From [Phialemoniopsis] sp. UDSM-2020 (Eukaryota; Ascomycota; Sordariomycetes; Thyridiales; Thyridiaceae): 64,000 nt of DNA. The DNA is taken from assembly GCA_018873225.1 (NCBI GenBank), contig JAEILZ010000007.1:1426001-1490000 (forward strand). The letters run 5' to 3'. Made by a program: the position numbers and the translations under genes. The notes beneath the pieces were generated by a model, which was given only the letters and a program-made list of their open reading frames with translations, did no database searches and was not told the DNA's origin. Positions 53,672-64,000 of the stretch are shown here, in pieces. Each line of letters opens with the position of its first letter. Position 1 is the stretch's first letter.

Positions 53672-55085
53672 TGTACAAATTGTGGCTAGTTCGCTCCTCA
53701 ATGTAACAGGTTATGTAGATAAGATTTGCGGGAAGTCCGGTCAAGCTGGCTTATCTTGAACATATAAGCCCATGATATGTCTGAGAGCTTCAAGATCAAG
53801 ACTTGGGTCTCTGGGCTCTGTCTGAGCCGTCTTCGGCGGAGTTTGCATCGGAGTTAGTGCTGGACTACGACATCAGCATCGTCAGCCTTGCGTTTCACAA
53901 CATTTGAGCTTCAAGCTCAATTGAGCAGCTTCCTGATTCAGAAGCCGAGAGTAGGTATGGATCATCGGTAACTCAGGTGTGTCGTAAACGGACACTCCGA
54001 GATTCGGCTTGCCCAGGCGGTGATCCGGATCACGACATCTTCATCGATGATCACAAATCAATCGTTAGCATGTTGACTTCTTCGATGATGGCCAGGTGTC
54101 TTGGCATCATATCCATGCATAGACGCCACTGACGTTGCAATCACGGGGAAGGCCTGTCAAGAACGCCGGAGGTTGACCATGGCGGTGTGAACAGTCGAGC
54201 AGATTCGTCATCTTGACTGTTGTGCACACGTACCAGCGCGCCAGAACTGCAGGAACATTTTAGACTTGGCTGAGACCTGATACATTGTCTTAAATTCGGC
54301 TTCCTATTGCATACATCCCGAAGTGTAAGACGGGGAAACAGGGTGGTTGCTTGGACAAAGGCATGGGGCTGGTTACACGTGTCTCACCTGCATCCGCTGT
54401 GCTGACGATTGCGGAGATGTTAAGCCTGCAACATCGAAATTACCGACCGGCCGACGCAGATATTGCTTGATTCTCTTTCAACACCTTGTGTAATTGGCAG
54501 TCGTGTAAGTAAGATTAGACCAGAGTTTTGAAGGATTGGTTCGTATATCTGGGGTCTCCACAGCCCTGGCCAGCTTCAGTGTTCATGGCAGTGGTCTTTG
54601 TAGTATCACTAGGCGAGGTTCAGCTGGCCATAGCCATCGATGATCATTGAAGCCCCATGTGACTAGAACTAGTGAGTTGCATCGTGAAGCGGTGTCTCAG
54701 TTTAGGCCTCAAGCTGCGCCGTTTTCGGCCGCCGAGGTAGCACAAAAGCAGCCATTACGTCGATTATCTCACCGCAGTTGCAATCCATAGGGCTGAAGTA
54801 TTCCCTCATGCGCCAAATACCGAAAAGGATCTATACAGGTCTGACATGCAGATAGATCAAGCTCCGTTGGTATCCGTGCCAGGCTATTATATGCACAATG
54901 TAACTCTTAGCACGTACGTGCTTACAACTTGACCCGATTGGCTGACGTCGTGATCTACCTTCTCGAGGTGGAAATTCTCTGCGTTACAGACTCCATGCCC
55001 ACACTATTTAGCCATGTTTCTTTGGTTCTTTGATTGAAGAATATTGTTTGTCTTCATAGTTGCAACGCGTTACCCCTTCTCTAGG
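53672..55085. promoter_or_regulatory. Long divergent promoter region with overlapping palindromes
   Basis: 1.4 kb between GTP cyclohydrolase II (minus) and the metallo-beta-lactamase gene (plus). At 53906-53926 two palindromes overlap: GAGCTT-C-AAGCTC and the perfect GCTCAATTGAGC. No frame with protein-like pattern is present, so the region is probably regulatory or once held a gene. Confidence 0.45.
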
Positions 55086-56450
55086 ATGCGACCTTTAGCA
55101 GCCTTCGCCCGCTGCGCGAGACAGTGGGCCACACCCGGACTAACAGTCGGAATTGCGCCACTAAGCGCAATACGAACAATACGAACACCCGCTATCCGTC
55201 CTCACAGGTCGTGGTTGCCATTACTTCGCAGCCACAGCACTGTTTCGTCACGTCAAGATGTGATCCAGAAAGGGTAAGCAGAGCTTTTCCGTTGAGAGCT
55301 CTTCAGACTCATCATCGATGTTCCAGTCTTGCTCGATTGCATGAAGACGATGAGCTCCTGGTCTGCAGCCAGTGTGGCACTCAACACGGTGCCAAGGCTG
55401 CTGACGGACTTGATGAGTGTCACATCTGCAACGTAAGTTTGACTCCGATACATATGCACACCCCACACTCTGACAGTTGACTCTAGGATCCTCGGGAGTC
55501 CGTCCCCGCTACAGGTCAGGCATGGACTACCCTCGGCCAAGCCCAGACAAGCGGCCGGTTCAAGAACGTCATTCGTCAGCAATACCCCAATGAACCGCAC
55601 ATTTACACCATTCAAACGCAGTCGGTGCTTGGCATTGGTCAAAGATGCTTCTTGATCAGGACTCCAAAGGGGAACATCCTCTGGGACTGCATTGCTTACA
55701 TTGACGATGCAACAGTGAAGGAGGTAAGTCAGCTTTCGTTCCTTTACAGGAAGCATCTGGCGAATAATGTCACTAGGTCAACGCCCTGGGTGGCGTAGAT
55801 GCCATATCCATCTCTCATCCACACTTCTGGACAACTCACCTTGCCTGGTCCCGCGCCTTCAACAACGCTCCCGTCTATCTCTCGTCTGAAGAGTCGGGAC
55901 TTGTATCTCGGCCGGACCCGGACGGAGTGAGACGATTCGTAAAAGAAAAAGAATTTGAGTTGCTGCCCGCGTCTGGCGCGACGCGCATTAAGACTGGAGG
56001 TCACTTCCCAGGCAGCTCGGTTTTGCACTACAAAAAGAGCATGTTTGTGTCTGACAGCTTGCATGTAACACGGGTGAGTGCCATTGAGTCGTGGATCAAT
56101 TCCACAAATGGACTGAGTCAAGGAATCTAGTCAGCTCTCTGGGATGTCAACCGCAAACCTGGAACGGCATATTATGCGTTCCTTTGGTCTCACGTTAACA
56201 CTGTAGGTTTCGCCGCGTGCGTGTGTTGATAAAAGTAAACGACAGTTGACAACGAGCGTAGATACCTTTAACCCCGGCTGCCATTGCCGGGATAATTTCC
56301 GCGATCAAGCCCTACGACTTTGACGTCGCGCACGGTATGTTCCCAGATCGGGATTTGCGCAACGCAAAGCAGCGTGCGTTTGACTCTGCACGGGTAGTCA
56401 TCAACGCGATGGGTTACGACGCGGAGACTTACTTGAACGGTCTTGATTGA
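55086..56450 (+). CDS. Metallo-beta-lactamase-fold protein with zinc ribbon and presequence-like start
   Basis: 362 aa, six exons (55086-55273, 55327-55432, 55487-55723, 55777-56073, 56131-56202, 56262-56450), all in phase. After an Arg/Ala-rich start free of acidic residues (MRPLAAFARCARQWATPGLT; later LLRSHSTVSSR), which looks like a mitochondrial presequence, come a CxxC...CxxC ribbon (LVCSQCGTQ ... ECHIC) and the MBL fold: VLGIGQRCFLIRTPKGNILW, the metal-site variant SHPHFWTTHLAW, GGHFPGSSVLHY and FVSDSLHV. This is a conserved fungal family without a tested reaction; a hydrolase is likely. The metal motif is not the full HxHxDH. It is divergent from GTP cyclohydrolase II and precedes the GTP carrier. 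Confidence 0.85.
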
Positions 56451-57032
56451 TTAAAGATTTACCACTTTCTATAAGCTTAGCTCCGTGACTATTCTTACCA
56501 TTGCGACTTCATACGATTACAAACCTGTGAGCAGTAATAATGTGTTTGTTCTGTGAAACCATGAGGATCTACTGGTAGTCAAAGCGTGAGCTGGAACGCT
56601 TTGACTAGTCGTCGTATGTGGTAGTCAATAGATCCACCATGCACAAGAATAAAGAGATACAAACCCCAGTCTAGCATCCAGGATTCGAGTGATCGTCGAC
56701 TAGGTGCATGACGAAGTGGCAAACTTGACATGGGAATGTAGCACAGCATCCGAAGAACCCGTCACATCCTCCCCGGCCGATCTAACAAAGAGTGATTAGA
56801 AATCCTGTATTTCACTGCTCTCAGTTCGTAATGATTCCAATCAGAAGCTCAGCATGCCAAATTAGGAAGGAGACAGACAGCCCCAGAGTAGTCCGGGGGT
56901 TTGTGCTTCTTTAAGTTCGCGGCCTGTATTTGTTCACACCTAAAGCAGAGCTTCACCACTTACCTAGAGCTTTTCAAGTCTTTCCAGATCTTGCATTACT
57001 ATCTATATCAAACGAAATCTCATAGTAGAGTT
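56451..57032. other. Intergenic region
   Basis: About 580 bases between two plus-strand genes; AT-rich, no frame or repeat of note. It should hold the promoter of the carrier gene. Confidence 0.45.
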
Positions 57033-58034
57033 ATGTCGTCGTCTGTAGCTATCCCCAGGGCCACCTTCTCCGGCGCAACTAAACATGGGCGACGTGAGTC
57101 GCACGCTGCGCGCTTCTTCGGCGCTGGTAAGCTCTAGATAACAAGAGGTCCTGAGGTTTCATGTATAATCTAATCTGTGAGCACAACGTTAGGTACTGCT
57201 GGTGTTGCCGAAGTGATGGTGTTTCACTCAGTAGATACCGTGTCGAAGCGGCTGATGTCCAATCAGAGCCGCATCTCCTCGATCTCGGAACTCAACTCCG
57301 TTATCTTCAGAAGCTACGCAGCTGAGCCTCTTCGCCGCCGCCTCTTTACATTATTTCCCGGACTTGGGTATGCTGCCGTGTACAAGGTCTCGCAGCGAGT
57401 CTACAAGTACGGAGGGCAGCCATTAGTCCAAGGCTATCTGAGCAAGCGCCACAAACACTCATTCGACCAGGTCTTTGGCCGGGACAACAGTAAAGCAATG
57501 ATCCACGCCACGGCTGGATGCCTGATAGGCATGAGCGAGATCGTATTACTACCACTTGACGTGCTCAAGATCAAGCGTCAGACCAACCCCGAAGCTTTCC
57601 ATGGCCGAGGCATGCTTAGTGTTGTCCGCGATGAAGGACTGCGGCTCTATCGTGGCTGGGGATGGACAGCCGCTCGCAACGCCACTGGCTCATTCGCGCT
57701 CTTTGGCGGGTTTGCTGCGACAAAGGAGTACATTTTCGGTCTTCGAGACTACAACTCGGCAACTTGGTCTCAGAACTTTGTCTCTTCTGTCATCGGCTCA
57801 TCTGCGTCTCTTGTCGCTGCAGCTCCGTTGGATGTTATCAAGACCCGGATCCAAAGTCGGGATTTCGGGGCCAAGGAGTCAGGGATTCGTATTGTTATCA
57901 ACATGGCTCGATACGAAGGTCCGGCAGCCTTCTTCAAGGCCCTAGTGCCAAAGCTGTTGACAACCGGACCAAAGATTACTTTCTCATTCTGGCTAGCTCA
58001 GACCTTGATTCCAGTCTTTGAGAAGGTTGTATGA
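57033..58034 (+). CDS. GGC1: Mitochondrial GTP/GDP carrier (Ggc1-like)
   Basis: 311-aa mitochondrial carrier with three repeats of two helices; Ggc1 imports GTP into the matrix in exchange for GDP. Very close to yeast Ggc1: SKRLMSNQ, RLFTLFPGLGYAA, KVSQRVYKYGGQP, VLLPLDVLKIKRQTNPE, LYRGWGWTAARN, ATWSQNFVSSVIG and PKLLTTGPKITFSF. Carrier motifs 2 and 3 (PLDVLKIKR, PLDVIKTRI) are intact; motif 1 reads HSVDTVSKR, with Ser where the first Pro is usual. One intron (57127-57192). The first exon encodes a 31-residue start of unusual composition (RRESHAARFFGAG). The position next to GTP cyclohydrolase II and a presequence-like MBL protein suggests a link to GTP supply in the mitochondrion; it could equally be the only housekeeping copy. 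Confidence 0.93.
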
Positions 58035-58331
58035 AAGGGTAATGGGGGTTGGCCCAGTGAATCCAGAACCAGAGACGTCTATGTTCAAGAATCACAGAGT
58101 TTTGGACAGGCTGTGCTCAGCTGGGAGGGGTTGTGGTGACTGAGGCAATTAGTCAAGTTACCTTGAGGTTTGTTGGATAACCAAATAGTGAATCATGAAC
58201 CAGAGTCCATTTGCAATCATCAAAACAATCAGAGCTAGTCTTTTTTTCCGCGTCAAGATTATCTCATCTTATCTCAACAGGGTTATCCCACTCACTAATC
58301 CCTCACACCACCATAATCCCGTTCGCCCAAA

Positions 58332-59622
58332 ATGAGCGAGCCCGACAAGAGCGAGCCCGACAAGAACGCTCCCAACATGAGCTCGCCAGTACCAGAGGAA
58401 GAAGAAGGCACAGCCTTCACGTGGAAGGTCTACCACGCGAAGCAGAAGAACCCCAGCCTGGAGGGTATGGCGCTCCTTGATGTGATCTTCGAAGGCGACC
58501 CCGACGGCCGCCAGCGCTACATCGACGACTTCACCAAGAAGAGTCTGACCCAGCCCTACAACGCAGCGGAGCGCAAGGTCCTCATCGCCAAAGCCATCCC
58601 CATCATCAACGCAAAGACCGTCGCGACGTCTCCGCTCCTCGCCATCAACGAGCGCATCGAGTCCCTCTTCAAGTGCAACGCCGACACCGCCCTCTTCCTA
58701 GAGCAGTCGCTCGAGTACCGTCTCGTCAAGGAGCAGTGCAAGACAAGCAACGACGGGCGCACGATCAAAATCGACATCGTGAATGATTCTGAGTGCCCAA
58801 GGATGCCCCAAGACATTTACTTGGGCCATCTCTGGATGTCCTGCAAGTCGGCCGTCCTAATCGTTCTCCTCCTGGCCAATCCCGCCGCAATTGCCATCTT
58901 GCGAGAGCTCGTCTTGACACGTTCGCCTGTCTTTGCCGACCCCGGAACGGTCAGAAACTCAACGTCCGACACACTGGGCGGTCACTTTCGGTCCGCCAAG
59001 CAGGCCGCGCTTGAGACCGGCAAGACTAGCGTCCTGGCAGCCGAGCTGATAGACCTACACATGTTGGACCTATGGGAGATGCAGGGCGAGTCTGCCTGGG
59101 ACATATACTCCTCCTTCGATCACAAATTCACCATGGGCGTCGGCCCCGAGGGTGCCGTGATCTGGCAGGCGTGGACCGAAGGGTACCAGCTCAACGAGTA
59201 CATGGAGGAGGGCCAGGCGCGGGTCCGGGGCTGGGACGAGGCTGAGCAGTTTGTGCGCGACTTTGACAAGTTCGTCACCAGGAAGGTTCGTGGTCTCTAT
59301 ATGTTTCACTTGATCAAGGGGCTTGTGACTAACTACGAGTTGGCAGGGCACATGGGACGCAAAGTGCAACAAGCTGTACAGGAAACTGTTCTACGTCGAT
59401 ATGAACATGCGGTGCCAGGGGCATGAGCGCATCGCTCTCCCCATGAGTCCCAAATTCAAACCCTGGGTACGGATCGAGACGACTTCTGACGTCACGATTG
59501 AGAATATCAACAAGTTCTCCTGGTGCATCACGGACGAATGGCTCAAAGAAATGGCGGAGGAACGGAATAACAAGATTGTGAATGAAGAGACAAAGGGAAA
59601 GGAGGACATGGAGGATGTTTGA
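58332..59622 (+). CDS. Unrecognised protein of 409 aa
   Basis: Two exons (58332-59285, 59347-59622); the 61-nt intron (donor GTTCGT) has a good branch site, GTGACTAAC. The product begins MSEPDKSEPDKNAPNMSS, acidic and repeated; later blocks include TFWKVY-like TAFTWKVYHAKQKNPSLEG, RMPQDIYLGHLWMSC with the hydrophobic KSAVLIVLLLANPAAIAIL, WDIYSSFDHKFTMGVG and NKLYRKLFYVDMNMRCQGH. Composition and codon use are those of a real gene. I recognise no domain. One possible membrane helix near residue 175 (VLIVLLLANPAAIAIL). No signal peptide. It follows the carrier on the same strand, about 300 bases away. Confidence 0.75.
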
Positions 59623-60021
59623 GTTGGCCATGCGGTGAACCGCAGTGTGTTGTTTCACGCCTCGCATCAGAGCGTGCGCCATCTACCTTATGGATGTTAA
59701 TTCTCTAAATACCTAATGTAGGTACAGCCGCCCAATGAGACAGTGTTCATGACTTCTCGGCCAGTGCATCTTTTAGTGGATTACACTGGTCTTTTTGGCG
59801 ATGTTCCGCCAGTTCAGCCCTGTAAAGGCTGTGCTCTTGGCACAAGGATCGTCGAAACGCGTGACTGAAGACTGCAACAATGTCAACGGCAGGCAATCAA
59901 CAATAGAGCACCAAAAGTTATGCACTTCAATAATCGTTCAACCCTATTGATTCTGAGTAGCTAACACCCAAGAATACCCACCTCGGCATATCCCTTGATC
60001 ACTCGAGGCTAGGCAACAACC
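59623..60021. other. Intergenic region
   Basis: About 400 bases between two plus-strand genes. No frame, repeat or clear TATA box. Confidence 0.45.
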
Positions 60022-61086
60022 ATGGCAAGCGCAGAAGAGAACCCCGCAGCGATTCCCGACCACTCTGATGCCATCCTGCGCGTCACCTCGTACTTCAGAA
60101 GGGACCTCGAGAGCATGGTGCTCAAAGCCCCGAGGAACAAACATGACGCCGTCCGTCAGTCACTGTTCCAGGCTCTTGGCGAAGCCAGCGACAGCTCGAG
60201 CCTCGGCATGCTCAATCGCTTTCCTGCGGAGGTGATGTCGACGATCTGCCTGTCTTTCGACATCCGTGCCGCCCTCAGCTTCAGCCACACGAACCGGAGC
60301 GCCCGACAGTGCATTGTAAACATCCCCGAATTCCGCAGGCTAGCTCGACATGTGCTTGGCGGCTTATGGGCGCTGTTTCGAACAGGGCTTGCGTCGCACA
60401 TTACCATCTCTGCGCTTTACGCCACGCTCACGGCCGAGCGCTGCACGATCTGCAACGCCTTTGGAGGCTTTGTATTTCTGCTGACTTGCACTCGGTGCTG
60501 CTTTCAGTGTATCCAGACAGCCGCAGCTTTCCAGGTCGTGCCCACAGCTCTCCTCAGGAAAGAATTTGGTGTCACCATCGACATGGAAGAGTTGAAGACA
60601 CAGAGGCCAGTCATGATTGGGGTGCCAGGGAGGTATTCGAGCTTTTTCAAAGAACCCAAGAACAGAACAAAGTATTATATCACTACAAAGACGGCCTTGG
60701 AATTGCTCCAGAGCAAAGGAGACCCGACCCCCCGCACTACGCTGGCCTCTCTGCCCGACTCGCAGGTTTGGAGGTGTATGGCGGCGACGATGCTGCCGTA
60801 CTTGAACCCTTCTACCGGAGAGTGTGACTTTGGACGATCTTGCAAGGGGTGCGTAGTTGCGTTTCAAGCAAACATGTCTGACGAGAACATTGATCGGAGG
60901 GAGCGCGTGCATTCGCGCAAGGAAATGCTTGAACATTTTCAACTCTGCGAAGAGGCCAGGGCGCGATGGGACTCCACCATGGGCGGCGAGGTTGATGCGA
61001 AAGAGTTGTCGTGGATAATGTCCGGAGGATTGCCCGTTGCTTACGGCGGCATTGCAAAAGGGGGGTTCACCATTGAAGTTGTTTGA
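60022..61086 (+). CDS. F-box-type protein with cysteine cluster
   Basis: 354-aa single-exon protein. Residues about 60-110 resemble an F-box: LGMLNRFPAEVMSTICLSFD, then RAALSFSHTNRSARQCI, a usual shape for fungal F-box proteins that pass substrates to SCF ubiquitin ligases through Skp1. Behind it are close Cys pairs (CTICNAFGGF, CTRCCFQC) and later CDFGRSCKGC, which suggests a bound metal. C-terminal half: YYITTKTALELLQSKGD, MLEHFQLCEEARARWD. The target is unknown. The start is the first ATG. It faces another F-box-type gene tail to tail. Confidence 0.8.
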   Translation: MASAEENPAAIPDHSDAILRVTSYFRRDLESMVLKAPRNKHDAVRQSLFQALGEASDSSSLGMLNRFPAEVMSTICLSFDIRAALSFSHTNRSARQCIVNIPEFRRLARHVLGGLWALFRTGLASHITISALYATLTAERCTICNAFGGFVFLLTCTRCCFQCIQTAAAFQVVPTALLRKEFGVTIDMEELKTQRPVMIGVPGRYSSFFKEPKNRTKYYITTKTALELLQSKGDPTPRTTLASLPDSQVWRCMAATMLPYLNPSTGECDFGRSCKGCVVAFQANMSDENIDRRERVHSRKEMLEHFQLCEEARARWDSTMGGEVDAKELSWIMSGGLPVAYGGIAKGGFTIEVV

Positions 61087-61521
61087 AATGATCTCGATTT
61101 CTCGTCTTGCACCTAGCCGAGTGTACTTGGGAAGGATTCGTGAAAGTTGCCTGAGATAGAGTCTCTCCACGTTAGATATTGAGAACAAGTTAGCATTGTC
61201 TAAACTGAGCCATGAATATTGTCATTCAGTTGATCAACATGCCACATTTGCTAGACCGAAATAGAATTTTGAAAAAGCTCAGGCTCTCAAGATAACGAGG
61301 GAATATTAGGCGGTGACATGGAAAACTCTCATGCGTGGGGTGCAATAATGATGTGAAGTATCCTCCCAAGGAGATAAAGTTGCGCGGCCACCCTTCGCAG
61401 CGCAGTGCTATCAATCGTGGCAATGTTCTCCCAGTTTCGCCATTCCTTCTTGGTCTTCTTTCAATACGGGAGGGTGCAGGATCCGACCTTGACATTACCG
61501 AAGACCTGTGTGGGCACATAT
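61087..61521. other. Convergent intergenic region
   Basis: Tail-to-tail gap between two F-box-type genes, holding both 3' ends. No gene or repeat seen. Confidence 0.45.
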
Positions 61522-63416
61522 CTAGCTGAGAAGATCGTCCCGCGGACAAGCACTGAGTGCGTGGAGCTCACGAGCATACAGGTCCCACAATGCCTGGTCC
61601 TTGCCCGTCTTCATCTCCCGGAAGCGAACGACTCGACTGTCGTGAAGCTCTTCCTGTGAAAGGTCTCGCCGGCAAAACAGCAGAGTACCCTCGGCATAGC
61701 GGCCGCCGTACGAAAAGTCGCCGTACGCAAAGATCCGGAGTGACCTGATTCCCTCCAATCCGAACAGCCATTGACCAAATTCCAAAAACTCGATACCCAG
61801 CTCGGGGAAGTCTAGTCCTGGGACATCCATGTGGTCGAAGTCACTAACTTCATCGCTTGGTCCGGCCGCCTTGGCCCAGTCGCTATACTTCGGGCCCAGC
61901 TGCTCCTCTCCGGAGATCCTCAGATGTAAGACCTCAAGAAAGCCGCCCTTGGTGAATCTGTAAACAAGGTTGCGCTAATTGAACATTAGCATGAACTCAA
62001 TTTTCAATAAGAGGTATCAAATACACTAGGTTGACAAGAAAAAAGAGTCCTACCAGATCTTGAGGGTAAGCACAAATGCCAATCGTCTTGAGACTGAGCC
62101 ATGGAAGCAGAGTGCCCCGCGGGAGTGGAACGTCGTCGTGGCACAATTCCCGGCTATTGACCCCGCGTCGTTGATGATAAACGAGCCGTTGAAGCGTGGG
62201 ATGACAGAACACAAGAATTTGTCCTAGATAGCCGACAGGTTCCGGCGAGGTACCGTAGAAAAACTCCTCAAGTCCAGTGAAGCTCTCCAAGAAGTCTTCG
62301 ACCACTCTTCTCTCACGGGCACAGATAGCATACTTGGATTCTTGGATGGTCAGAGACTTGAGCAGCGTTGTATTTGTACGGTTGGCCTGTGTCCAAAGCT
62401 TGAATAGTGTGTACCAGTTGCGACAATTGCGTAGCCGAAGAGACTCGAGTGAGTGGAAATCGATGACACCGAAGAGCTCGCGCGGGATTCGACAGTATGC
62501 TGATGAGAAGGATAGACATTTCAAGGCAGGGTATGAGGCGGCACCCCCTTTGTCAATCTTGAATACTTTGGCCCCCAGCTCGTAGTCATCTTGATCAACC
62601 CCAAAGCCAGAATGGGGAATTTGGTCAAAGTCCAGATCGAGCTGCTGGATCTGCGGAGCTATTCTCTGCAAAGTGAGGGCGAGGGCCTTGACAGTGTGCT
62701 TTCCCCACGATCCAGCCCATGAGAGAACCTTGAGAAGCGGAAATTCTGTCAGACTGGGTGCATACTCTCGAGTTTGACTCTTGGGACAACGAGCATCCCC
62801 AACTACTTTGATGGCTTCCAGCCCGCGCTGGGTGGTGGGAAAGTAACCCTCTGGTCCCATCAGGGATCGCGGCATACAAGCTCCTACATACCAGCTGAAT
62901 ATAGGTTAAGACAAGGGTCAAACTTGGCAAAAGACCACAGTGTGCGCGCTTACTCGAGTGTCTTGATGGAGTCGACCTCAAAGCTATCGAGGACCATTCG
63001 CAAATCTATGCCGAGAGTGATGATCGACGGCCCAATGCCCGCGACACTATCGCTCCCTAGATGAGGGCATCGTGCATCTCTCGTTCGGTTATTGGTGAAG
63101 AAGTCAGACTCAATTCGAAGATGACGGGTGTGTTTAAGACGTCTCCTGCTTCCAGCGTGGAGGAACCCAAAAACGGTAGTGCTTGCGACATCGTCATCTC
63201 TCGCCCGGATACACACCGTCTCGTAGAGGTAGGGGCATGTCTCCCTGTACATCGCTCTGCATGTCATAGAGAGATTGATCAGATCGCGGGGTTTGGTCAA
63301 CTTCCTATGGTTAGAATGAGATGAACCTGTAATCCCTAGTCTAGGATGGTACTAACGCTCCTGATGATGCTGCGCCGCAGACCGTAAGGCAGAGCAAAAA
63401 GGCTCTTCGAACCCAT
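61522..63416 (-). CDS. F-box-type protein with leucine-rich-like repeats
   Basis: 566 aa, four exons (63416-63357, 63300-62954, 62894-62054, 61974-61522); all joins keep the frame. The start reads MGSKSLFALPYGLRRSIIRS, then LTKPRDLINLSMTCRAMYRE and YLYETVCIR, the F-box shape of fungal proteins with a split first exon. The rest contains irregular leucine-rich stretches (LTIQESKYAICARERRVVED, FHSLESLRLRNCRNWYTLF, LKTIGICAYPQDL, FLEVLHLRISGEEQL), which suggest a solenoid for substrate binding. Likely subunit of an SCF ubiquitin ligase; target unknown. The first acceptor (GAAG at 63301) is weak, and one base set upstream (CATAG) would break the frame. Confidence 0.78.
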
Positions 63417-64000
63417 TTTCGCTCTGGCGGGGGTGACGATGGACGGGTTCAGATGTTTGCTGTGCACAGGTGATGGGGTCTGAGAAAGTTTTGGTTGAAA
63501 AGGTTGTGAGAGATGGGATTGGGGCCTGAGGTGCAGTGAAGGAAGTTTCTGTTTGCGTGGGATACCTAGTGATCATATGGAAGCACCGACTGACTTAATG
63601 TCGTATGGATTATGTCACCACACACGAGGTGAAAAACCAAGCAAGGACGCAACATCCTTATGTGTTCCTTCCTGGCAGACATATCAAAAGTGGATCTGGA
63701 TCGGAGGTTTGGATCATTTTGTGTCCGCACTCCCAGGACCAGTCAGTAATCCAAGGGCCCCAGGCTTTCTAAATACCCAAGCCTGAGCAAGATTTCCCTA
63801 CTTGATAAAAGGATTCCCAGCTCCTGATCAAGCCCAGCAGAAGGAGTGACTGATGCAGCCGCCGTTACAGTTATCCCGGCCTAGGTAGAGTGAAGTTGGC
63901 GGTGCCCCACATGGTTTCCCGATGCGGAACAGGCAACTCTCTGATTGGGCGTCCTTTGCTCGTACTGATCAACGAAACACCTCTACAAGGCCTAGCCCTT
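63417..64000. other. Intergenic region at right edge
   Basis: Upstream of the minus-strand F-box-type gene. Short frames occur but none is protein-like. No repeat or RNA gene seen. Confidence 0.4.

Overview
The window is nuclear DNA of a filamentous ascomycete (Pezizomycotina, probably Sordariomycete-like; species not determinable here). Support: intron-bearing genes on both strands, introns of about 46-80 nt with GTRAGT donors, CTRAC-type branch sites and YAG acceptors, and typical filamentous-fungal families (Zn2Cys6 factor, SesB-NACHT-ankyrin protein, Ayg1-like hydrolase, DUF6590, many MFS carriers). I predict 28 protein-coding genes plus one decayed gene. Exon joins were worked out by hand from splice signals, reading phase and remembered family sequence; no RNA evidence or database search was used. 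I saw no tRNA, rRNA, transposon or CRISPR.

Left part (1-26 kb). A Zn2Cys6 factor runs off the left edge, divergent from a fungal NLR-like gene (SesB hydrolase, NACHT, ankyrin, Glu-Arg tail). Then come an anion-cation-symporter type MFS carrier, a double-GFA protein, a kinase-like protein, a small secreted protein (five exons), the ribosome-assembly factor RPF2, a CCDC97-like protein, a low-complexity repeat protein with an in-frame stop, a DUF6590 protein, a GH43 glycosidase and a long class 3 lipase.

Middle (26-45 kb). Glucosamine-6-phosphate acetyltransferase (GNA1), a small basic protein 53 bp ahead of an Ayg1-like hydrolase, then a possible sugar or polyol block (KduD-like SDR divergent from a sorbitol/xylitol-type dehydrogenase, then a sugar MFS carrier), a 53-codon acidic ORF with a TATA box, and a divergent pair formed by an M20 ureide amidohydrolase and a Dal5-like permease sharing a promoter with four GATA-factor sites.

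Right part (45-64 kb). A decayed aminoglycoside-phosphotransferase-like gene, then a run that may work together: extended SDR, HAD class IIA hydrolase split into 14 exons, DHA2 efflux carrier, GTP cyclohydrolase II with a presequence-like N-terminus, a metallo-beta-lactamase-fold protein with a presequence-like N-terminus, and a GGC1-like mitochondrial GTP/GDP carrier with an altered first carrier motif. This is the best candidate for a new system: GTP-derived chemistry possibly placed in the mitochondrion, with phosphatase and exporter. The rival view is chance adjacency of housekeeping genes. An unknown 409-aa protein and two tail-to-tail F-box-type genes end the window.
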